From positions 1 to 10,994 of the forward strand of contig DAOUHO010000089.1 in assembly GCA_034428595.1 (NCBI GenBank): DNA of 10,994 nt, written 5' to 3'. Shown here piece by piece: positions 6,381-10,994 of the stretch. The position numbers were made by a program, and so were the translations under genes. Under the pieces are notes generated by a model. It searched no databases, was not told the DNA's origin, and saw only the letters and a list, made by a program, of their open reading frames with translations. This stretch comes from JAJECS01 sp034428595 (lineage in GTDB: Bacteria; Chloroflexota; UBA11872). How positions within the stretch are numbered: the stretch's first letter is position 1; every line of letters starts with the position of its first letter.

Positions 6381-6745
6381 GCGGTGGCCCTCCGTTCCAG
6401 GATGAACTCGCAGGAGAGCCCGTAGGTGCGGCCCTCGTCCATCAGCAGCGATAGCTCGGGAAACTTAATTACGCGCCAGCCGTCGTTGATGGCTTCGAGG
6501 ACAGTCTTGTAGGGCCAATCCTCGGGAGGCGGAAGGGGATAGACCACCTCGCCGTTGCGGATCATGCGCATGCCGACCACGTCGGACTCCTCCGACGTCT
6601 TGGCCGCCTGGAGGTAGAGCAGGTCCCAGCGCCGCGGCTTCTCCGCGCCGACGGCGTCCTCGAGCTCACGCAGGTGCTCCTCGGTCAGCCGCCCCTCGCG
6701 CAGCTCGTCGATGCACTGCTGAACCATCTGCCGCAGGTCTTTCAT
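6377..6745 (-). CDS. Small uncharacterised protein coupled to PhyH-2
   Basis: This 122-residue protein is not recognised as any named family. The ATG at 6743-6745 was chosen because GGAGG sits 7 bases upstream; an in-frame ATG at 6784 would add 13 residues but has no such site. Residues 1-34 look like one or two charged helices (KDLRQMVQQCIDELREGRLTEEHLRELE). Residues about 55-119 look like a small alpha/beta domain with MRMIRNGEVVYPLPPP, DGWRVIKFPEL and YGLSCEFILERR. It contains two cysteines (11 and 112), no CxxC motif, no signal peptide and no membrane segment. Its stop overlaps the PhyH-2 start (ATGA), which suggests linked dosage. A regulatory subunit, chaperone or partner of the oxygenase are guesses only. 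Confidence 0.75.
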   Translation of the reverse strand: MKDLRQMVQQCIDELREGRLTEEHLRELEDAVGAEKPRRWDLLYLQAAKTSEESDVVGMRMIRNGEVVYPLPPPEDWPYKTVLEAINDGWRVIKFPELSLLMDEGRTYGLSCEFILERRATA

Positions 6746-6750
6746 CAGCA

Positions 6751-6758
6751 GACCTCCG
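6751..6758 (-). promoter_or_regulatory. Ribosome binding site of the small protein
   Basis: On the minus strand GCGGAGGT lies just upstream of the ATG at 6745, with 7 bases between GGAGG and the start. This fixes the 122-residue form. Confidence 0.65.
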
Positions 6759-6876
6759 CCGTTCGCGCCGTGGCGCTCGCGCACCCCATCCTAGCTCGCG
6801 ATTGCGGCCGCCTTCTGGGGATCCTAAGCCAACTTCTCGTCATTCCCGCGGTAGGAGACCAATGGGTAATTCTTCA

Positions 6877-6903
6877 GTCATTCCGGCGGAAGCCGGAATC
6901 CAG
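6877..6903. repeat. Simple GTCATTCCGGC hairpin element
   Basis: ATTCCGGC (6880-6887), loop GGAA, and GCCGGAAT (6892-6899) form a perfect 8-base hairpin. It is flanked by GTC and CCAG, the ends seen at 2311-2363 on the other strand. A half copy, GTCATTCCCGCG, begins at 6839. It lies in the 216-bp gap between PhyH-3 and the small gene and may form a transcript structure there. Confidence 0.7.
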
Positions 6904-6961
6904 GTCGGTCGAACCCGGAAGTTGGCGACGGTTTTCCCTCACCTCATCGGTGCCGTCACGG

Positions 6962-7849
6962 TCACCTCGCCCGTCGATCGGTGATGTCGCCGGGCACGCC
7001 GTAGCGCCGGCGATATCTGGCGCGTTCGTCGGAACCGGGCACAGGCTTGGTCAGCAGGATGTCCGCGGGCCACGACTGACCGCCCAGATAGTGAAATTCG
7101 TCGATCTTCCCGCTGAGCCAGAAGTACATCTCGGCTGCGTCGACGCAGTCGTGGACCCCCTCCGAGAACCGCATCCCATCGACAACGAAATCCGCCGACG
7201 CGACGTCGAACTCCGGGCTCACGATCCAGTCTCGCCGCGGGTCGACGGTGCGCCAGTAGTTGTATTTCAGCAAGTGGCGCACGCCGGCCGCCGCTGGCGC
7301 CGTGCGGGCCGCGCGGCGGTGCCAGATGTTGTAGGCGGTGATGAAAATTGAGCCGGCCGGCCCAGTGGTGAGCACGCCGCCCTTGATCGCACCGTAGTGC
7401 GCCATGTGCTTTTCCCGTTGGTATAGGAAGTGTGAGCCCGGCAACAGCTCCGTGGGACCCATCTCCGGCGGTACGTCTTGGGGGTAGTAGAAGACCTGCA
7501 GGTAGTTGAGCTCGGGGCCGTGGCGTGAGCCGCTGTCCCGGTGCCAATTCTGCGGCTTGGCCGGCCCCCGGCCGCGGTGGTTGGCCATCAGCGACGGCAA
7601 GGCGAAGTCGTCTCCCAGCAGCGAGCGTATCGCCCCGGCGGCCGCGGGATTGAGAATCACGCCGTCGACGAACCAGTCCTCCGCCATGATCTCGGTGGGT
7701 TCCCCGTGCGTGTTCGACGCCAGATAGTTCAGTGCACGCCGGTTAATTTCGTCCGGCACGGCCGCTTCGAGAATCCAGTAGCCGTTGCGGCAGAACCGCA
7801 CCACGTCCTCATCGGTCATCGTGGGTTCGCAGGAGTGTGTGCGAATCAT
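6962..7849 (-). CDS. Phytanoyl-CoA dioxygenase (PhyH) family oxygenase, PhyH-3
   Basis: This 295-residue paralog of PhyH-2 has a complete Fe(II)/2-oxoglutarate site: H103-x-D105 (NWHRDSG), H177 (YNIWHRR) and R191. It differs from PhyH-2 by a two-residue insertion after the distal histidine (APAAAGV against APHGI) and a shorter C-terminus. The shared 38-residue block (108-155 region of both proteins) is identical in protein but differs at about a dozen synonymous sites in DNA. The duplication is therefore not recent and the protein has been under constraint. The ATG has AGAGG 8 bases upstream. It lies 75 bases after the M20 gene and 216 bases before the small gene, so it could be co-transcribed with either. 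The substrate is unknown. Confidence 0.9.
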   Translation of the reverse strand: MIRTHSCEPTMTDEDVVRFCRNGYWILEAAVPDEINRRALNYLASNTHGEPTEIMAEDWFVDGVILNPAAAGAIRSLLGDDFALPSLMANHRGRGPAKPQNWHRDSGSRHGPELNYLQVFYYPQDVPPEMGPTELLPGSHFLYQREKHMAHYGAIKGGVLTTGPAGSIFITAYNIWHRRAARTAPAAAGVRHLLKYNYWRTVDPRRDWIVSPEFDVASADFVVDGMRFSEGVHDCVDAAEMYFWLSGKIDEFHYLGGQSWPADILLTKPVPGSDERARYRRRYGVPGDITDRRAR

Positions 7850-7924
7850 CTTCGGCGCCTCTGTCCGCTGGAGCTTGCCGCCGGGTCGGCCATCATAGGA
7901 CCGGTGTCAAAGCGAGCGCCGGAT

Positions 7925-9232
7925 CTATGTTGCGACCCCGCACCACTCGATGATCGCCAGCGCGTAGATCTTGGCGGCGTCGATCAGCTCGTCGATTTCC
8001 ACGTGCTCGTCGGGACCGTGCGCCACCAGCAGGCTCCCCGGGCCGATGGTGATGGCCGGGATTCCCGCGCGGTTCAAGAACGCTCCGTCATCCACGGCGG
8101 CAAAGCCGTAATAGGGCGCCTCGGTGCCGAACACGCCCGTGTAGGCCGCTTCGAGGGCCTTGCAGATCGGCGCGTCCGGCGACACGTCAAACGGCGGCCA
8201 CCAGAGCAGCCACTCGACCTTGGGCGGGTTGTCCCGCAGCCATGAGTCCGTGGCCGCCACGCGCGATATGTGGGTCTCGATCTCGGCCTTGACGTCCTCC
8301 ACCGGCTCCTGCGGCGGGTGCCAGATCGCGTATTCCACCCGGCTCTCTTCCGAGATCACGAACGGCCCGTTCGGACCGCCCTGCACGAAGCCCGGATAGA
8401 TCGTGAAGTGCCCGGGTCGCTTGAACATCGGATGCGACTTGGTTTGCCCCCACTCCTCTTCCAGCTGGCGCAATCCGTCCATGATCAGCTGGGCCTTGTC
8501 GATGGAGGAGACGCCGATGGCCGCGCCGCCGCCGCCCGCCCGGATCAGCTCGTCACGCATGGAGGCATGCACCGCCTTGCCCTTGATGGTGAGCGCCATG
8601 TAGAGCAAGCCGGGCGAGGCCGGAATGATGCCCAAACGGTGGGGAGGGCCCGACGCCTCGGCCACGATCGCCGCATCCGCCGTGTAGCCGCGCTCGATGG
8701 CCGCGCCGGTGCCGGCCTCGGTGTTCATCATCTCCTCGCCGACGACGTATTCAATGATGACGTCGCCCTTGGGGTGCAGGCCGGCCTGCAAGACCGCGCG
8801 CAGCGCGATCAGCGCGGCGGCGTTGCCACCCTTCATGTCGCACGAGCCGCGGCCCCAGATCTTGCCGTCGATGACCTCGCCGCTCCAGGGACCGGCCTTC
8901 GACCAGTTGGCGTCCGGTCCGGGCGGCACCACGTCCACGTGGCCGTTGAAAAGCAGCGACCGCCCGCCGCCCGCGCCGCTCAGCTTGCCGGCGAGGTTGG
9001 CGCGACCCTCCTCCGCCTCCCACAGGTCGGCCTGCAAGCCCACGTCCTCCATGAGCGGCTGGCAAAACTCGTTCACACGGGTCTCGCCGCCACGCGCCGC
9101 CTCCTGGTCGATGCCCGGATAGGTCGGATTCACCGACGGAATGCGGACGGTGTCGATGGTCATCTGGACCAGGTCATCGGCCAGCGCATCCACCTCGGCC
9201 AACACACGCTCGCGGATCTGGGGCTCGCTCAT
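7925..9232 (-). CDS. M20 family metallopeptidase (ArgE/DapE/CPG2 type)
   Basis: This 435-residue protein has the standard length for M20 dipeptidases, deacylases and carboxypeptidases, which use two metal ions to hydrolyse amide bonds. Visible are H98 in NGHVDVVPPG, D132 in GRGSCDMKGG (the bridging ligand), the catalytic pair E166-E167 in VVGEEMMN, E192 in IVAEAS, and H405 in AHGPDEHV. H222 (KAVHAS) lies in the lid/dimerisation domain. The site is complete. The ATG at 9232 was chosen for the GAGGAG 8 bases upstream; a longer frame to 9364 would overlap the divergent gene's upstream region. There is no signal peptide, so it is cytoplasmic. It heads the long minus-strand run. An N-acyl amino acid deacylase or a peptidase are equally possible. 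Confidence 0.9.
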   Translation of the reverse strand: MSEPQIRERVLAEVDALADDLVQMTIDTVRIPSVNPTYPGIDQEAARGGETRVNEFCQPLMEDVGLQADLWEAEEGRANLAGKLSGAGGGRSLLFNGHVDVVPPGPDANWSKAGPWSGEVIDGKIWGRGSCDMKGGNAAALIALRAVLQAGLHPKGDVIIEYVVGEEMMNTEAGTGAAIERGYTADAAIVAEASGPPHRLGIIPASPGLLYMALTIKGKAVHASMRDELIRAGGGGAAIGVSSIDKAQLIMDGLRQLEEEWGQTKSHPMFKRPGHFTIYPGFVQGGPNGPFVISEESRVEYAIWHPPQEPVEDVKAEIETHISRVAATDSWLRDNPPKVEWLLWWPPFDVSPDAPICKALEAAYTGVFGTEAPYYGFAAVDDGAFLNRAGIPAITIGPGSLLVAHGPDEHVEIDELIDAAKIYALAIIEWCGVAT

Positions 9233-9384
9233 CGCAGCGACTCCTCGGCTCAGCGGTTCGTTGGCTGCATGGTAAGCGGCCAGCACACCCGACGAAGGCG
9301 GCTTGCATCCCGGCTTGATTGGGCGCGCGTGGGGGTACCATCGGCGCCCGGCGAGCTCCGCCATCCCAGCAAAGCGAGGGCCAA
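9233..9384. promoter_or_regulatory. Divergent promoter region between M20 and propeller genes
   Basis: This 152-bp divergent gap must hold both promoters. On the plus strand TTGATT (9315-9320) and TACCAT (9336-9341) are 15 bases apart, slightly short of usual spacing. On the minus strand TACCAT occurs at 9274-9269 without a good -35. The gap as a regulatory region is well supported; the exact hexamers are weak. Confidence 0.4.
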
Positions 9385-10476
9385 ATGGCCACCAAGACCA
9401 TGCCCAACGACCACGAAGCGCGGTGCCGCGGGCGCTACGAGCTGCCCGGCCTGACGATCCAGGTCGAGAACACCATCACGCTCATTCCCGAGCAAGACCG
9501 CTTCTGTCCCGCCGGATTCCTGTTCAATCTGCGCGATGGCCGCTTGATCGCGGGCAATGTCCCCTCGGAGGACGGCGCGATGACCTGGCGCGCGTCGCGC
9601 GACGCGGGCCAGACCTGGGAACCCGCGCCGGCCTGGCCCAGTTGGCACGTCTACCAGTTCCCTGATGGCGAGTTGATCGGGCTGGAGGGTTCCGAGGAAC
9701 CCTGGCTCGGCAAGACGGATAGATCGGGCGTGTACCGGGGCCGCGCCTACAGTTCGACCGACGCGGGAGAAACGTTCAGCGCAGAGACGGTGGAAATTTC
9801 CGGCGTTCCGCAGCTCTCAGAAGGCGAGAGCGAGCGCTGGGGCTTCCACGTGGACTCATACGTCGACCACAACATCGTGGCGCTCAGCGACGGCAGCCTG
9901 CTGGCAGGCGCGCACGGACGGTTTGCAGGCCATCACAAATACAGCACCTACGTCGTGCGCTCGGCGGACCGGGGCCGGAGCTGGCACTACCGCGCGACGG
10001 TGGCGTCGGACCTGACGCCGGACGACCACGTGCGGATCGAAGGCTTCGACGAGCCGGCGCTGCTGGCGCTGCCGAGCGGCGAGCTGCTGTGCTTCATGCG
10101 CAGCGGAGGCCGCTATGACGGAACCTATTCGCCGCTGTATCTGAGCCGGTCGGCGGATGACGGGCGCACCTGGAGCGTGGCCGACCCCATCGCCGACCGC
10201 GGCGTCTGGCCCAACGCCTGCCGCTTGGACAACGGCGTGCTGGCGGTGATTTACGGCCGTCCCGGTGACTGGCTGGCCTTCAGCCTCGACGACGGTCACT
10301 CGTGGATCGGGCACTTCTGCCTGCATCTCGGGACCCAGCCCTGGGACTGCGGCAGCTACGACTGGATCGAAGCGGTCGGTCCCGACACGCTGCTGGCGGC
10401 TTACGGTCGCACCGACCCGAACAACCCGCGCATGAGCGAGGTGTCCGGGACGTTCATCACCGTCTCCCGCACGTAG
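9385..10476 (+). CDS. Asp-box (BNR repeat) six-bladed propeller, sialidase-like exo-alpha-glycosidase fold
   Basis: This 363-residue protein contains five regularly spaced Asp boxes (S-x-D-x-G-x-T/S-W/F): SRDAGQTW (71-78), STDAGETF (124-131), SADRGRSW (193-200), SADDGRTW (256-263) and SLDDGHSW (300-307). That fits a single sialidase-type propeller. EPALLALPSGELLCFMR (223-239) resembles the sialidase strand ending in a carboxylate-binding arginine. The ATG at 9385 was chosen for GAGGG 4 bases upstream, although the spacing is short. No signal peptide or anchor is visible, unlike secreted sialidases, so an intracellular enzyme or a non-sialidase propeller (photosystem assembly-like or a sugar lyase relative) is possible. 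The aldolase follows 96 bases downstream on the same strand. Confidence 0.85.
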   Translation: MATKTMPNDHEARCRGRYELPGLTIQVENTITLIPEQDRFCPAGFLFNLRDGRLIAGNVPSEDGAMTWRASRDAGQTWEPAPAWPSWHVYQFPDGELIGLEGSEEPWLGKTDRSGVYRGRAYSSTDAGETFSAETVEISGVPQLSEGESERWGFHVDSYVDHNIVALSDGSLLAGAHGRFAGHHKYSTYVVRSADRGRSWHYRATVASDLTPDDHVRIEGFDEPALLALPSGELLCFMRSGGRYDGTYSPLYLSRSADDGRTWSVADPIADRGVWPNACRLDNGVLAVIYGRPGDWLAFSLDDGHSWIGHFCLHLGTQPWDCGSYDWIEAVGPDTLLAAYGRTDPNNPRMSEVSGTFITVSRT

Positions 10477-10572
10477 CCAAGTCTTCGGCTTGACCGGCAT
10501 CATGCCGCGGGCGCGCATGCCTTACGCTGGCGGCCGTCGGGCCGTTGTCCGTCACTGCAAGGACTCGTGAGC

Positions 10573-10994
10573 ATGGCTGAACTCCGACCGAACCGCGTCA
10601 AGCGCAAGCTCGCCGAGGGTGGGATCGCCACCGTCCCGGCTGGCGTGAATACGCCCGACATGATCGATTTGATGGGGCCGTGGGGGTTCGACGGGTTCTG
10701 GATCGAGGCCGAGCACGGGCCGGTTGATTTCGGCGACATCGCCGACCTCACGCGCGCGTGCGATCTCTGGGGCGTGACATCCATCGTGCGCGTCAACCGC
10801 GTGGAGCCCGGCATCATCTACCGAACGCTCGACCAGGGGGCGCAGGGCATCGTGGGGCCGCACGTCAACACCGCCGACGAGGCGCGGCAGATCGTCGACG
10901 CCGCCAAGTTCGCGCCCATCGGGCATCGCGGCATGTTCGGCTCGCGCCAGGGATACGGCGTGGACGACTATCTGAACCAGGCAAACGACGAGAC
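10573..10994 (+). CDS. HpcH/HpaI family aldolase, N-terminal part (runs off the right edge)
   Basis: The first 140 codons are present; the gene is cut by the window end. FDGFWIEAEHGPVDF (39-53) carries the conserved E-H pair, with H48 matching the catalytic base of class II pyruvate aldolases. R73 (IVRVN) matches the pyruvate-binding arginine, and DQGAQGIVGPHVNTADEAR (87-105) is the signature strand and loop. The later metal ligands (Glu, Asp) lie beyond the edge. Family members cleave 2-keto-3-deoxy sugar acids or 4-hydroxy-2-oxoacids to pyruvate plus an aldehyde in the cytoplasm. AAGGA lies 9 bases before the ATG. The gene follows the propeller on the same strand, which suggests joint sugar-acid catabolism. 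Confidence 0.88.
   Translation, partial: MAELRPNRVKRKLAEGGIATVPAGVNTPDMIDLMGPWGFDGFWIEAEHGPVDFGDIADLTRACDLWGVTSIVRVNRVEPGIIYRTLDQGAQGIVGPHVNTADEARQIVDAAKFAPIGHRGMFGSRQGYGVDDYLNQANDE

Noticed and set aside
6746..6961. Promoter search upstream of the small protein gene
   Set aside because: TTGGCT and TAGGAT hexamers occur but not at usable spacing; the cluster may be transcribed from further upstream.
7892..7910. TTGACA (7910-7905) and TATGAT (7897-7892) on the minus strand upstream of PhyH-3
   Set aside because: Each hexamer is a good match, but they are only 7 bases apart where about 17 is needed, and neither has a proper partner at normal spacing.
8270..9454. 394-codon plus-strand open frame opposite the M20 gene
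   Set aside because: It is antisense to a complete M20 active site; its length follows from high GC, and no motif is seen.
10490..10528. TTGACC followed by TACGCT upstream of the aldolase
   Set aside because: The spacing is 27 bases, too long for a promoter, and no other -10 lies at 16-18 bases.

Overview
The window is GC-rich (roughly two thirds G+C by eye), densely coding bacterial DNA with Shine-Dalgarno-preceded genes. No rRNA, tRNA, transposase or CRISPR array was seen. The gene content is three phytanoyl-CoA dioxygenase (PhyH) paralogs, an RraA-like protein, a sugar isomerase, an HpcH/HpaI aldolase, Gfo/Idh and MDR oxidoreductases, an M20 peptidase and an Asp-box propeller. This mix, with degenerate GTCATTCC-type intergenic repeats, resembles catabolically versatile environmental bacteria such as marine or sponge-associated Chloroflexota (SAR202-like) or Poribacteria. 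That placement is inference; no marker gene is present.

Layout. 1-200 (+) is the C-terminal tail of a Gfo/Idh/MocA oxidoreductase. 201-531 is a repeat-bearing gap. 532-1185 (+) is a cupin protein, convergent with a long minus-strand run. In transcription order that run is: M20 metallopeptidase (9232-7925), PhyH-3 (7849-6962), a small unrecognised protein (6745-6377), PhyH-2 (6380-5472), PhyH-1 (5470-4619), a 624-bp repeat-filled gap, RraA-like protein (3994-3293), TIM-barrel sugar isomerase (3289-2405), a 169-bp repeat-bearing gap, and a zinc-free MDR reductase (2235-1195). Divergent from the M20 gene, on the plus strand, are an Asp-box (sialidase-like) propeller protein (9385-10476) and an HpcH/HpaI aldolase that runs off the right edge (10573-10994).

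Two tightly packed clusters stand out. In the first, small protein -> PhyH-2 -> PhyH-1 are joined by an ATGA overlap and then a one-base gap, so they are almost certainly translationally coupled. PhyH-3 just upstream is a close paralog of PhyH-2. In the second, the RraA-like protein and the isomerase are three bases apart behind a plausible promoter. Read together with the aldolase, Gfo/Idh fragment and propeller, the region looks like oxidation and aldol cleavage of sugar-acid or other hydroxylated organic substrates. No substrate can be named from sequence.

The best candidates for something undescribed are the coupled 122-residue protein plus paired-PhyH unit, and the intergenic repeats. 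The latter include a 275-bp-period duplication and a nested hairpin element. Three gene starts (small protein, M20, propeller) were placed at internal ATGs with good ribosome binding sites in place of the longest open frame.
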